DNA from: Azospirillum rugosum
GTDB lineage: Bacteria > Pseudomonadota > Alphaproteobacteria > Azospirillales > Azospirillaceae
Direction of reading: 5' to 3'
Length of the DNA stretch: 64,000 nt
Assembly (NCBI RefSeq): GCF_017876155.1
Contig: NZ_JAGINP010000002.1
Location: forward strand, 248,001 to 312,000
The stretch's first letter is position 1. Each line of letters begins with the position of its first letter. Under the pieces are notes generated by a model, which had not been told where the DNA came from, did not search any database, and saw nothing but the letters and a program-made list of their open reading frames with translations. The translations under genes were made by a program, and so were the position numbers. Below, one piece after another: positions 47,102 to 55,937 of this stretch.

Positions 47102-47727
47102 CCGACGATGCGCCGGAACCCAACGAGGCGGAAACCAACGCCCGGCACGCCGAGAAGATGAAGCGCCGCAAGGCGCTGCGCGACCGCGTGATGGCCAGCA
47201 AGACGGAGGAGAAGGGCCTCCTCATGGTCAACACCGGCAACGGCAAGGGCAAGTCCACCGCGGCCTTCGGCCTGATCCTGCGCGCCGCCGGCCACGGCCA
47301 GCGCGTCGGGGTCGTGCAGTTCGTGAAGGGCGCCTGGTCCACCGGCGAGACCGTGGCGCTGGAGCGCTTCGACGACCTCGTGGACTTCTACACCATGGGC
47401 GAGGGCTTCACCTGGGAGACGCAGGACCGCGCCCGCGACATCGCCGCCGCCAAGGCTGCCTGGGCCAAGGCGCAGGAGCTGATGGCCGATCCCAAATACA
47501 GCCTGATCGTGCTGGACGAGCTGAACATCGTGCTGCGCATGGACTACCTGCCGCTGGCCGAGGTGCTGCCCGTGCTGACCGGCCGGCGTCCGGGCCTGCA
47601 CGTGCTGGTCACCGGCCGCACCGCGAAGCCGGAGCTGGTGGAGGCCGCCGACCTCGTGACCGAGATGACGCTGGTCAAGCACCCCTTCCAGGCCGGCATC
47701 AAGGCCCAGCCCGGCATCGAGTTCTAG
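47098..47727 (+). CDS. cobO: Cob(I)yrinic acid a,c-diamide adenosyltransferase
   Basis: Attaches the 5'-deoxyadenosyl group to the cobalt of corrinoids. The 209-residue product has the P-loop NTGNGKGKSTAAFG, the substrate segment VQFVKGAWSTGE, the FTWETQD motif, the Walker-B-like VLDELNI and the C-terminal VTEMTLVKHPFQAGIKAQ. The N-terminal 40 residues are charged and extend beyond the shortest homologues (CobA/BtuR). Its ATG overlaps the cobU stop codon (ATGA). cobQ begins 3 bases after its stop, so cobU-cobO-cobQ form a tight operon. Confidence 0.96.
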   Translation: MTDDAPEPNEAETNARHAEKMKRRKALRDRVMASKTEEKGLLMVNTGNGKGKSTAAFGLILRAAGHGQRVGVVQFVKGAWSTGETVALERFDDLVDFYTMGEGFTWETQDRARDIAAAKAAWAKAQELMADPKYSLIVLDELNIVLRMDYLPLAEVLPVLTGRRPGLHVLVTGRTAKPELVEAADLVTEMTLVKHPFQAGIKAQPGIEF

Positions 47728-47730
47728 GCC

Positions 47731-49203
47731 ATGGCCGGACGGATGCCGCCGCGCGCGATCATGCTCCAGGGCACCGGCTCCGACGTCGGCAAGTCCCTGC
47801 TGGTGGCCGGGCTGTGCCGCGCGCTGGTGCGGCGCGGGCTGGCCGTGCGGCCCTTCAAGCCGCAGAACATGTCGAACAACGCCGCCGTCACCGCCGACGG
47901 TGGGGAGATCGGCCGCGCCCAGGCCCTCCAGGCGCGGGCCTGCGCCGTCGCGCCGTCGGTCCACATGAACCCCGTCCTGCTGAAGCCGCAGTCGGAGGTG
48001 GGCTCCCAGGTGGTGGTGCGTGGTCAGGTCGTCGGCACGGCCAAGGCCGGCGACTACCAGTCGCGCAAGGGGCAGCTGCTCCCCACCGTGCTCGACAGCT
48101 TCGCGCGCCTGAAGGCCGAGGCCGACATCGTGGTGGTGGAAGGCGCTGGCAGCCCGGCGGAGGTCAACCTGCGTGCCGGCGACATCGCCAACATGGGCTT
48201 CGCCACGGCGGCGGACGTGCCCGTGCTGCTGGTCGGCGACATCGACCGCGGCGGGGTGATCGCCAGCCTCGTCGGCACCCACGCCCTACTGCCCGCCGAC
48301 GAGCAGGCGCGGGTGAAAGGCTTCCTGATCAACAAGTTCCGCGGCGACGTCCGGCTGTTCGACAGCGGCCTGTCGATCATCGCGGATCGGACCGGCTGGC
48401 GGTCCTTCGGCGTCGTGCCCTGGCTGGGGGAGGCCGCCCTGCTGCCGGCGGAGGACGCGGTGGCGCTCGACACCTGGAAAGCCAAGGCAGGTGGGCGGCT
48501 GAAGGTCGCCGTGCCCATGCTGTCGCGAATCGCCAATTTCGATGACTTCGACCCGCTGGCGCAGGAGCCGGACGTGGCGCTGACCATGGTGCCGCGCGGC
48601 CAGCCCCTGCCCGGCGACGCCGACCTGATCATCCTGCCCGGCACCAAGGCGACCATCGCCGATCTGGCGGTGCTGCGCGCGCAGGGCTGGGACGTCGACC
48701 TGCTGGCCCATTGGCGGCGCGGCGGGCGGGTCCTCGGCATCTGCGGCGGCTACCAGATGCTCGGCCGACGCATCGCCGACCCGGAGGGGATCGAGGGTCC
48801 GCCGGGCGAGGCCGCCGGGCTCGGCCTGCTCGACGTCGAGACGGTGCTGAAAGGCCCCAAGGTGCTGGAGGAGGCGCAGGGGACCGAGCACTCCACCGGC
48901 GCAGCGGTCGCCGGCTACGAGATGCACATGGGCCGCACCGATGGTCCCGACCGCGCCCGCCCGATGCTGACCCTGGCCGACGGCCAGACCGACGGCGCCA
49001 TGTCGGCCGACGGGCGGGCATTGGGCTGCTACCTCCACGGCCTGTTCACCGCCGACGGCTTCCGCGCTGCCTTCCTTCGCCAATTGGGAGCGGCAACGTC
49101 CGGCGCGTCCTACCAGGACACGGTGGAGCGGGCGCTGGACAGCGTCGCGGACCGGCTGGAAGCCCACCTCGACGTGGACGGCCTGCTCGCGGTGGCGGGT
49201 TAG
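47731..49203 (+). CDS. cobQ: Cobyric acid synthase
   Basis: Glutamine-dependent enzyme that amidates adenosylcobyrinic a,c-diamide at positions b, d, e and g to give cobyric acid. The 490-residue product has an N-terminal dethiobiotin-synthetase-like P-loop domain ([29 protein letters not shown]) and a C-terminal CobB/CobQ glutamine amidotransferase domain. The nucleophile is in [11 protein letters not shown] and a conserved His in CYLHGLF. Three genes upstream in the same direction share its operon, and a toxin-antitoxin pair begins 44 bases downstream. Confidence 0.97.
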   Translation: MAGRMPPRAIMLQGTGSDVGKSLLVAGLCRALVRRGLAVRPFKPQNMSNNAAVTADGGEIGRAQALQARACAVAPSVHMNPVLLKPQSEVGSQVVVRGQVVGTAKAGDYQSRKGQLLPTVLDSFARLKAEADIVVVEGAGSPAEVNLRAGDIANMGFATAADVPVLLVGDIDRGGVIASLVGTHALLPADEQARVKGFLINKFRGDVRLFDSGLSIIADRTGWRSFGVVPWLGEAALLPAEDAVALDTWKAKAGGRLKVAVPMLSRIANFDDFDPLAQEPDVALTMVPRGQPLPGDADLIILPGTKATIADLAVLRAQGWDVDLLAHWRRGGRVLGICGGYQMLGRRIADPEGIEGPPGEAAGLGLLDVETVLKGPKVLEEAQGTEHSTGAAVAGYEMHMGRTDGPDRARPMLTLADGQTDGAMSADGRALGCYLHGLFTADGFRAAFLRQLGAATSGASYQDTVERALDSVADRLEAHLDVDGLLAVAG

Positions 49204-49247
49204 TGGGGGATGCGGTATCGTGGCGTTCTCGTCGTGGAGGAACGCGC

Positions 49248-49499
49248 ATGGGCCTTCATATCAATTCGGATGAAGCGGATCGGTTAGCCCGTGAACTGGC
49301 CGCCGAGACGGGAGAAAGCCTCGCGACCGCGGTCACGGTCGCGCTGGCGGAACGGCTTTCCCGGGTTCGGCGCCCGGCCAACTCCGGCCGCCGCGAGGCG
49401 CTGGAGGCCATTCGCCGACGTTTTGCGGCGCGTCCCGTCCTCGACGACCGGAAGCCCGATGACATCATCGGATACAACGGATCGGGGACGTTCGACTGA
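49248..49499 (+). CDS. vapB: VapB-type antitoxin (Rv0623/PSK transcription-factor family)
   Basis: Antitoxin of a type II module that neutralises the PIN-domain toxin encoded next to it and represses the operon. The 83-residue product matches the family's N-terminal DNA-binding pattern (INSDEADRLARELAAETGES) and has a charged, flexible C-terminus (ALEAIRRRFAARPVLDDRKPDDIIGYNGSGTFD, cited here as ARPVLDDRKPDDIIGYN) that probably wraps the toxin. GTGGAGG lies upstream of the ATG at 49248. Its stop codon overlaps the toxin start (TGATG), which couples translation. Confidence 0.9.
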   Translation: MGLHINSDEADRLARELAAETGESLATAVTVALAERLSRVRRPANSGRREALEAIRRRFAARPVLDDRKPDDIIGYNGSGTFD

Positions 49500-49894
49500 T
49501 GGTGATCGACACCTCGGCGATCATTGCCTATCTGTGCAGCGAGCCCGAGGCCGACGCAGTCCTGGCCCTGCTTGACACGGCGGATGAACTGCACATGTCC
49601 ACCGTGAACGCTTACGAATGCCGAACCGTTCTTCTTCGGCGATATGGACCAGACAGCGTCGCGGACTTCAACGCACTCTTGCAGCAGGGTGGAGTCGCCG
49701 TACAGCCATTCGATGATCTTCAGTCCATCCTGGCGTTTGACGCCTACCGCAAATACGGCAAGGGCAGCGGTCATCCCGCGCAGCTGAACCTGGCGGATTG
49801 TGCCGCCTACGCGCTTGCCCGGCATCTCCGATTGCCGTTGCTGTTCAAAGGCAACGATTTCATCCACACGGACATCGAACCGGCCTTGTCCTGA
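49499..49894 (+). CDS. vapC: VapC-type PIN-domain ribonuclease toxin
   Basis: Toxin of the type II module; PIN domains cut RNA, often tRNA, when the antitoxin is degraded. The 131-residue product has the acidic site: Asp4 in VIDTSAII, Glu in VNAYECRTVLL, Asp in LNLADCAAYALA and Asp in FKGNDFIHTDI. The conserved Thr/Ser and Asn-Asp positions match VapC. The ATG overlaps the antitoxin stop. A GTAGGTTGGG repeat copy begins 22 bases downstream, and the cobalamin gene cbiB lies beyond it on the opposite strand. Confidence 0.92.
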   Translation: MVIDTSAIIAYLCSEPEADAVLALLDTADELHMSTVNAYECRTVLLRRYGPDSVADFNALLQQGGVAVQPFDDLQSILAFDAYRKYGKGSGHPAQLNLADCAAYALARHLRLPLLFKGNDFIHTDIEPALS

Positions 49895-49916
49895 CGCCGG
49901 TCAGCATCTTCAAGCG

Positions 49917-50000
49917 CGTAGGTTGGGTGGAGCGCAGCGCAACCCAACAAACCCAGCATGGCGAGGATGTTGGGTTGCGCTGCGCTCCACCCAACCTACG
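49917..50000. repeat. GTAGGTTGGG-type inverted repeat, copy 2 (perfect arms)
   Basis: Perfect 33-bp arms at 49917-49949 and 49968-50000 (starting CGTAGGTTGGGTGGAGCGCA and running to ACCCAACA) with an 18-base loop. It is the best conserved of the three copies in the window. It lies between the convergent vapC and cbiB genes and would form a very stable hairpin on either strand. Confidence 0.9.
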
Positions 50001-50011
50001 GCACCACCCCC

Positions 50012-50971
50012 TTACAGCGCCGCCAGCACCAGCGCCGCGATGATCAGCGCCAGACAGGCGCGGCGGTAGAGGTACAGGGCGCGGCCGATGTCCTGGGGGG
50101 TCGCGGCGGTGCGGCCGGGGCCCATCCAGGCGTCTTCGATCCGCACCGATCCATAGACGCGCGGGCCGCCCAGCCGCAGGTCCAGCGCGCCGGCCATCGC
50201 CGCCTCCGGCCAGCCGGCGTTGGGGGAGCGGTGGCGGTGCGCGTCGCGGCGGACGGAACGCCACGCCTCTCCCGCGTCGGCACCGGCGGTGAAGCGGGCG
50301 GCGAGCGTGATCAGCAGCGCCGTCAGGCGGGAGCCGGGCAGGTTCACCAAGTCGTCCAACCGGGCGGCGGCCCAGCCGAAGGCCTCGTGCCGTGGCGTGC
50401 GGTGGCCGATCATGCTGTCGGCGGTGTTGATGGCCTTGTAGAGCGCGACGCCCGGCAGCCCGCCGACCAGCAGCCAGAAGGCCGGCGCCACGACTCCATC
50501 GGAGAAGTTCTCCGACAGGCTCTCGATGGCGGCGCGGCAGACCCCGTGCTCGTCCAGCGTGGCCGGGTTGCGGCCGACGATGCGCGACACCGCCTCCCGC
50601 GCTGCGTCGAGCCCACCGCTTCGAAACGCCGCGGCGACGGCCGCCACATGCTCGTAGAGGCTCCGCTGCGCGATCAGGGTGGAGGCCAGCGCCGCCTCCA
50701 CGAGCCCGCCGAAGGGCAGGTGCCGGCACAGCCAGGCCACCGCCGCCGCGACGCCGCCCACGACCAGCAACAGAACCACCACCGCCAGCACGCCCATGGC
50801 CTTGCGCAGGTCAAAGCCGTCACCCTCCCGGTTGAGGGCGCGGTCGAGATGGGCGATAAGCGCGCCGATCCACACCACGGGGTGGCGGATTTGGGCGTAC
50901 AGTGCGTCCGGATAGCCGGCGGCGGCCTCGATGACGAGGGCGACGGCGAGCACGAACGGATGAAGCTCCAC
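50012..50971 (-). CDS. cbiB: Adenosylcobinamide-phosphate synthase CbiB
   Basis: Integral membrane enzyme that joins cobyric acid with aminopropanol phosphate (made by the decarboxylase of the divergent neighbour). The 319-residue product has several hydrophobic helices and the family landmarks HPVVWIGALIAHLDRALN, RDAHRHRSPNAGWPEAAMAGAL, the IESLSENFSDGVVAPAFW segment and INTADSMIGHR. Its start is 38 bases from the cobD start on the other strand, so the two share a divergent promoter region. In many alphaproteobacteria it lies in the same cluster. Confidence 0.96.
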   Translation of the reverse strand: MELHPFVLAVALVIEAAAGYPDALYAQIRHPVVWIGALIAHLDRALNREGDGFDLRKAMGVLAVVVLLLVVGGVAAAVAWLCRHLPFGGLVEAALASTLIAQRSLYEHVAAVAAAFRSGGLDAAREAVSRIVGRNPATLDEHGVCRAAIESLSENFSDGVVAPAFWLLVGGLPGVALYKAINTADSMIGHRTPRHEAFGWAAARLDDLVNLPGSRLTALLITLAARFTAGADAGEAWRSVRRDAHRHRSPNAGWPEAAMAGALDLRLGGPRVYGSVRIEDAWMGPGRTAATPQDIGRALYLYRRACLALIIAALVLAAL

Positions 50972-51009
50972 GGCACGGGATCCTGACGGGGGAGGGAAGG
51001 GGCGCGATC

Positions 51010-52044
51010 ATGGCGGAAACGGCGAGATTCACCAAGGGCATGATAACGCCAAGCATCATCCACGGGGGCGACCTGGACCGCGCGCGCGCCGCCTTTCCCG
51101 ACGCGCCGGAGCCCTGGGTCGACCTGTCGACGGGGATCAATCCCTGGCCCTATCCGCTGCCGGACATCCCCGCGGACGCCTGGACCCGCCTGCCCGCCCG
51201 ATCGGCGGAAGCCGGCCTGCGCGCGGCGGCGGCCGGATGCTACGGCGTGGCGTCCCCGGACATGGTCGCGGCGGCCTCCGGCTCGCAGGCGCTGATCCAG
51301 CTGCTGCCGCGGCTGCGCAGGGCGGGAACCGTCGCGGTCCTCGGCCCCACCTACGCGGAGCATGCGGCGGCGTGGGCGGCGGCCGGGCACCGCGTGGCGG
51401 CGGTCGCGTCGCTGGACGGTTTGGAAACGGATGTGATCGTGATCGTCAATCCGAACAACCCCGACGGCCGGATCGTCCCCGTCGACCGGTTGCTGGAACT
51501 GGCGGACCGGCAGGCCGGGCGCGGCGGCTGGCTGGTGGTCGATGAGGCCTTCGCCGACGTGACCCCGGCCGCGAGCGTGTCGCCCCACGCCGGCCGGCCG
51601 GGGCTGCTGGTTCTGCGCTCCTTCGGCAAGTTCTTCGGTCTCGCCGGCCTGCGCCTGGGCATCCTGCTGGCGGAACCGGCGCTGGCCGGCACAGTGCGCG
51701 CCGCCATCGGCCCCTGGGCGGTGTCGGGTCCGGGTCTGGCCGTGGCCACGGCGGCCCTGGCGGATTCGGCGTGGATCGCCGCGATGCGGGTGCGCCTTGC
51801 TGCGGAAGCGGAACGGCTGGACGGGCGGTTGACCGCCGCCGGCCTCTCGGTCGTCGGGGGCACATCCCTCTTTCGTCTCATTTGCACGCCATGCGCGCCT
51901 GAGCTTTACAATGCGCTGGGGCGTGCGGGGGTGATCGTGCGCCGCTTCGACTACCGGACGGATTGGCTGAGGCTGGGGCTTCCGAAGGATGAAAAATCAA
52001 CCACACGCCTTTTGGATGCCTGTCGAACAATCAAAAACTCATAG
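51010..52044 (+). CDS. cobD: Threonine-phosphate decarboxylase (aminopropanol phosphate synthesis)
   Basis: PLP enzyme that decarboxylates L-threonine O-3-phosphate to (R)-1-amino-2-propanol phosphate, the linker of cobalamin. The 344-residue product has the motifs HGGDLDRARA, DLSTGINPWPYP, VNPNNPDGRIV, VDEAFADV and the cofactor-binding lysine in VLRSFGKFFGLAGLR, plus the C-terminal Arg in DWLRLGLPK. It resembles histidinol-phosphate aminotransferase, but the PWPYP-type start and the cbiB neighbour point to cobD (called cobC in some alphaproteobacteria). GGGGGAGGG precedes the ATG. Confidence 0.92.
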   Translation: MAETARFTKGMITPSIIHGGDLDRARAAFPDAPEPWVDLSTGINPWPYPLPDIPADAWTRLPARSAEAGLRAAAAGCYGVASPDMVAAASGSQALIQLLPRLRRAGTVAVLGPTYAEHAAAWAAAGHRVAAVASLDGLETDVIVIVNPNNPDGRIVPVDRLLELADRQAGRGGWLVVDEAFADVTPAASVSPHAGRPGLLVLRSFGKFFGLAGLRLGILLAEPALAGTVRAAIGPWAVSGPGLAVATAALADSAWIAAMRVRLAAEAERLDGRLTAAGLSVVGGTSLFRLICTPCAPELYNALGRAGVIVRRFDYRTDWLRLGLPKDEKSTTRLLDACRTIKNS

Positions 52045-52178
52045 CATTTGCTGACGATTTGAGCGATCAACTCTGTCGGCGCGACAAGATGGCACACACG
52101 GACAAATTCACGCTTCAGCTAACGTATCGGCGGTTCGCACCGTCGCGGCGCAAGAATCTTCCATGACACCGGGCCGGC

Positions 52179-53822
52179 ATGCTTGATTCGGTTGGTACAA
52201 CGACGGGTCCCCGCGGGGACGCCGGGGAGACGCGGGACGCGCTGTGGCGGGCGTTCGACGCGCTGCCGGCCGGCGTCTGCGTCACCGCGCCGGACGGAAC
52301 GGTCGTCTATGCCAACCCCGCGCTGCACCGGCTGTTGGGGCATGCGCCGGCGTCCCTGCCGGGCTTGGATTTCAACACCTTGGCAACGCAGGATGGCGGT
52401 GCCGATCCCGCCGCTGCGCCGGAGGTCCGCGAACGTCTGCTGCGCCGTCACGACGGCGGGGCCGTCTGGGTGGCGGAGGCCGCGAGCGCCATTGAGGATT
52501 CCTCCATCGCGAGCCCTGGGGGCGGGGCGCTGACCCTGCGCGTCCTGACCGACGTCAGCCACCATCGCCGGGCCGAGGCCGCGCTGCGCGACCAGTTGCT
52601 GATGAAGGAGGTTCTGTTCGAGACGCTGCCCGTGCCCGTGTTTGTGAAGAACGCGGAGGGCGAGTATGTCGACTGCAACGACTCCTTCGAGCGCTACACC
52701 GGGCTGTCACGGCGCAAGATCATCCAGAAGACCGCCTTCGCGGTGATGGACCCGCGCATGGCCAAGGCGCATGAGGAGCAGGATCGCGAGCTGGTCGTCA
52801 ACTGGGGGCAGCGCAGCTACGAGGAGGCGGTGCCCTTCGCCGACGGCTCCACCCGCATGGCCAGCCTGACCAAGGCCGTCTATTGCGACAGCACCGGCAA
52901 TTTCGGCGGCATCGTCGGCGTGATCCACGACCTGTCGGAGGGGCTGCCGAGCGAGGAGCGCCTTCAGACCATCCTGGAGCAGAGCCCCATCGGCGTGTCC
53001 GTGTCCCGCCGCGACAACGGGCGCATCATCTTCGTCAACACTCGCTTCGCCGAGCTGATCGGCCTGAAGCGCGAGGATGTGATCGGACGGCAGGCGCGCG
53101 ACTACTACCTGGATTCCAACCAGCGGGAACGGGTGATCGAGCGGCTGCGGCTGTCCGGGTCCGTCGTGAACATGGAAATCCAGTTCCGCCGCGCCGACGG
53201 CTCGTCCTTCTGGACGCTGTTCACCGTCAACCAGGCCGTGATCCAGGGCGTGCAGGTGAACCTCGCCTGGATCTACGACTACACGGAGCGGCGCAACATG
53301 GAGGAGGCCCTGCGCGACATGGCCTCCCGCGACCCGCTGACCGGCATCTACAACCGCCGTTCCTTCATGGAGCTGGCGCGGTCGCAACTCGCCCGCGCCC
53401 ACCGCTTCCAGGAGCCGCTGTCGGTCTTCGTGCTGGACGTCGACCATTTCAAGCGCATCAACGACAGCTATGGGCATGCCACCGGCGACGACGCCCTGCG
53501 CATGGTGGCCGGCGGCTGCCAGTCGATCCTGCGCGAGTACGACATCCTCGGCCGCCTCGGCGGGGAGGAGTTCGTGGTGGTCCTGCCGGGCGCCACGGCG
53601 GACGAATCGCGCGTGGTGGCGGAACGGGTGCGGCGGCATCTCGCCCGCATGGCGATCCCCGGTCCGGAAGGCCGCTTCCACCTGACCACCAGCATCGGCA
53701 TCTCGGCGCTGGACGGCTCCAGCGACACGCTGGAGAAGGCCATCCACCGCGCCGACCTCGCGCTCTACCGGGCCAAGCGCGAAGGGCGCAACCGCGTCGT
53801 CGTGTTCGAACCGGGCATGTGA
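52179..53822 (+). CDS. Diguanylate cyclase with three PAS-like domains
   Basis: Makes the second messenger cyclic di-GMP, which controls biofilm formation and motility. The 547-residue product has three PAS-like regions (roughly residues 24-135, 140-260 and 263-375) and a C-terminal GGDEF domain. The active site reads GGEEF in LGRLGGEEFVVVLP. The product-inhibition I-site RxxD is also present (REYD, five residues before), suggesting a feedback-controlled active enzyme. There is no signal peptide or transmembrane segment, so the stimulus is sensed in the cytoplasm, perhaps a redox or small-molecule cue. No phosphodiesterase (EAL) domain is attached. Confidence 0.94.
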   Translation: MLDSVGTTTGPRGDAGETRDALWRAFDALPAGVCVTAPDGTVVYANPALHRLLGHAPASLPGLDFNTLATQDGGADPAAAPEVRERLLRRHDGGAVWVAEAASAIEDSSIASPGGGALTLRVLTDVSHHRRAEAALRDQLLMKEVLFETLPVPVFVKNAEGEYVDCNDSFERYTGLSRRKIIQKTAFAVMDPRMAKAHEEQDRELVVNWGQRSYEEAVPFADGSTRMASLTKAVYCDSTGNFGGIVGVIHDLSEGLPSEERLQTILEQSPIGVSVSRRDNGRIIFVNTRFAELIGLKREDVIGRQARDYYLDSNQRERVIERLRLSGSVVNMEIQFRRADGSSFWTLFTVNQAVIQGVQVNLAWIYDYTERRNMEEALRDMASRDPLTGIYNRRSFMELARSQLARAHRFQEPLSVFVLDVDHFKRINDSYGHATGDDALRMVAGGCQSILREYDILGRLGGEEFVVVLPGATADESRVVAERVRRHLARMAIPGPEGRFHLTTSIGISALDGSSDTLEKAIHRADLALYRAKREGRNRVVVFEPGM

Positions 53823-53833
53823 TCTCCGGGCCC

Positions 53834-54133
53834 TTACTCCACCCGCACACCCTGCTGGAAGTCCACGGCGATCACCGTGGAGCGGTCGAGGATCGCGTTG
53901 CGGCCCGACTCGGTCAGGCGGCAGACCAGCCAGTCGGGCTTCATCGGGTTGTCGAACCAACGCTCCGCCCAGCCGGCCTTCAGGCAGCTTTCGATGGTTT
54001 GCCGCTTCACCCGCTGCCCATTGTCGTCGAACAGGGGCAGCTTGCCGCCGGGCTGGTCCAGGCCGCGGCGGAGCCAAGCCGCCTGCTGGTCGGTGGGCTT
54101 GCGGCGTGACCCGGGGCGGCGCGGCGTGGCCAT
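53834..54133 (-). CDS. Conserved hypothetical protein, winged-helix-like
   Basis: The 99-residue product has no clear family. It carries a helical N-terminus (PTDQQAAWLRRGLDQPGGK) and a pattern of the winged-helix type (KRQTIESCLKAGWAERWF, then WLVCRLTESGRNAIL). This pattern is typical of small DNA-binding proteins seen in Azospirillum-like genomes. There is no signal peptide. It ends 11 bases from the diguanylate cyclase stop, convergently. Function is unknown; DNA binding is inferred from shape only. Confidence 0.65.
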   Translation of the reverse strand: MATPRRPGSRRKPTDQQAAWLRRGLDQPGGKLPLFDDNGQRVKRQTIESCLKAGWAERWFDNPMKPDWLVCRLTESGRNAILDRSTVIAVDFQQGVRVE

Positions 54134-54240
54134 AATCGTCTCGCGGTTGTTGCGGTCGGAAGCGGCTGTGGCAAAGTTGGGCCCAGTCTACGCGCAAACC
54201 GCGCAGGGCGCATCACGGCCCGGCGAAAAAGAGGTGCCTT

Positions 54241-54591
54241 ATGGAGCGGGACGGGGACCCAAGCGGCGACCCAAGCGGCGAAATCGTCTTCGCCTACATC
54301 ACCGCGGGCTCGCCGGAGGAGGCGCGGCGCATCGGCCGCGCCCTGGTGGAGGAACGGCTGGCCGCCTGCGCCAACATCCTGGACGGCATGACCTCCATTT
54401 ACCGCTGGCAGGGCGCGGTGGAGGAGGCGACGGAGTCGGTGCTGATCGCCAAGACCCGGGCCACGCTGTTCGAGCCCCTGGCCACGCGGGTGCGGGAGCT
54501 GCACAGCTACGACGTCCCCTGCGTCGTGGAGCTGAAGGTCGGACGCGGCAACCCCGCCTACCTCGATTGGTTGAGCGACGGGACGGCTTAG
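54241..54591 (+). CDS. cutA: Divalent-cation tolerance protein CutA
   Basis: Small trimeric protein linked to copper tolerance. The 116-residue product has the family pattern VFAYITAGSPEEARRIGRALVEERLAAC, NILDGMTSIYRWQGAVEE, VLIAKTR and the conserved C-terminal stretch YDVPCVVELKVGRGNPAYLDWL. The first 15 residues (MERDGDPSGDPSGE) are an extra acidic leader with a duplicated GDPS. GTGCCTT precedes the ATG. There are no copper or stress genes adjacent, so the role in metal tolerance is by homology only. Confidence 0.9.
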   Translation: MERDGDPSGDPSGEIVFAYITAGSPEEARRIGRALVEERLAACANILDGMTSIYRWQGAVEEATESVLIAKTRATLFEPLATRVRELHSYDVPCVVELKVGRGNPAYLDWLSDGTA

Positions 54592-54691
54592 CGCGCGTTG
54601 CTCGCATGTCCGCCATGCCCGGGGCGCATTGGACCCTCCCCGGCGCGCGTGTCAGTTTCAGCCGAAACCCATCCGGGGGCGGAGAAATATC

Positions 54692-55903
54692 ATGACCGAT
54701 CTGTCAGCGCGCCTGTCCATCGGCTTTTCCTGGATCGGCCACGCGCTGATGCACATCGTGTCCGCGCTGTTCCTGACCGTCGTGCTGGCGCTGGAGCGGG
54801 ATTGGCATCTGCCCTACGACGAGCTGATCCGGCTGTGGACGCTGGGATCGCTGCTGATCGGGGTCGGCGCGCCGCTGGCCGGCTGGCTGGGCGACCGCTG
54901 GAGCGAGTGCCGCATGATGGCGGTCTTCTTCCTGGTGACCGGCGCCGGCACCATGGCCTGCGGCCTGACCGAGGGGCCGACCAGCCTGCTGTGGGCGCTG
55001 GCGGCGCTGGGGCTGGGGTCGTCCATCTACCACCCCGTGGGCATGGCCTGGATGGTGAAGAACGCCGTCAACCGGGGCAAGGCGCTGGGCTATCTCGGCA
55101 TCTTCGGCACCGTGGGCATCGCGTCCGCCGCGCTGGTGGCCGGCGGCCTGACGGAATGGCTGGGCTGGCGCGCGGCCTTCCTGATCCCCGGCGCCATCTG
55201 CGTGGGGCTGGGCGTTCTGCTGGCGGTGCTGATCGCCTTGGGCGTGGTGGAGGACCGCAAGGGGGACGTGAAGCCGCAGCCCAAGGCCTCGCGCGGCGAC
55301 GTGATCCGCGCCTTCTTCGTGCTGTCGGTGACGATGGTCTGCGCCGGGCTGATGTTCAACGGCATGCAGGTCGTGCTGCCCAAGCTGTTCGAGGCGCGGC
55401 TGAGCCACCTGCTGGGCGACAGCACGCTGGGCGTCGGCGGGCTGGTCACCGCGGTCTACCTGATCGCGGCGCTGCCGCAGCTGATCGGCGGGCATCTCGC
55501 CGACAAGTTCCCGCTGAAGCGCATCTACACGCTGTGCCTGCTGGTGCAGGTCCCGATGATGGCGGCGGTGGCGGTGCTGGCCGACCTGCCGCTGGTGGGC
55601 GCGGCGGCGCTGGTGGTCATCGCCTCCCAGGTGCAGATCCCGGCGGAGAACCTGCTGCTCGCCCGCTACACGCCGGAGAAGCACCGCGGCCTCGCCTACG
55701 GCGCCAAGTTCATCCTGTCCTTCGGCGCCGGCCCGCTGGCCGTGCAACTGGTCGCCACCGTCTACGAGCGGACGGGCGAGTTCGTGATGCTGTACGTGAC
55801 CCTGTCGGCGCTCGCGCTGATCGCCTTCCTGGCGGCACTCCTCCTGCCGGCCGACCGCGACGGCGGCCGCAAGGCGGAGGCGGTTCCGGCCCCGGCGGAG
55901 TAG
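54692..55903 (+). CDS. Major facilitator superfamily transporter
   Basis: Twelve-helix MFS permease of 403 residues. Typical features are the loop motif between helices 2 and 3 (AGWLGDRWSECRM), the GLGSSIYHPVGMAWMVKN segment, the sixth-helix GLGVLLAVLIALGVVED region, a cytoplasmic mid-loop with KGDVKPQPK, and a basic C-terminus. The substrate cannot be inferred; the YHPVG stretch recalls fosmidomycin-resistance-type exporters. The ATG at 54692 follows GGAG and gives an uninterrupted first membrane helix. An inverted CACAAAG repeat follows. Confidence 0.88.
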   Translation: MTDLSARLSIGFSWIGHALMHIVSALFLTVVLALERDWHLPYDELIRLWTLGSLLIGVGAPLAGWLGDRWSECRMMAVFFLVTGAGTMACGLTEGPTSLLWALAALGLGSSIYHPVGMAWMVKNAVNRGKALGYLGIFGTVGIASAALVAGGLTEWLGWRAAFLIPGAICVGLGVLLAVLIALGVVEDRKGDVKPQPKASRGDVIRAFFVLSVTMVCAGLMFNGMQVVLPKLFEARLSHLLGDSTLGVGGLVTAVYLIAALPQLIGGHLADKFPLKRIYTLCLLVQVPMMAAVAVLADLPLVGAAALVVIASQVQIPAENLLLARYTPEKHRGLAYGAKFILSFGAGPLAVQLVATVYERTGEFVMLYVTLSALALIAFLAALLLPADRDGGRKAEAVPAPAE

Positions 55904-55937
55904 CCTTTTGCTTCTGAAGTCTCTGAATTGTGGACGA

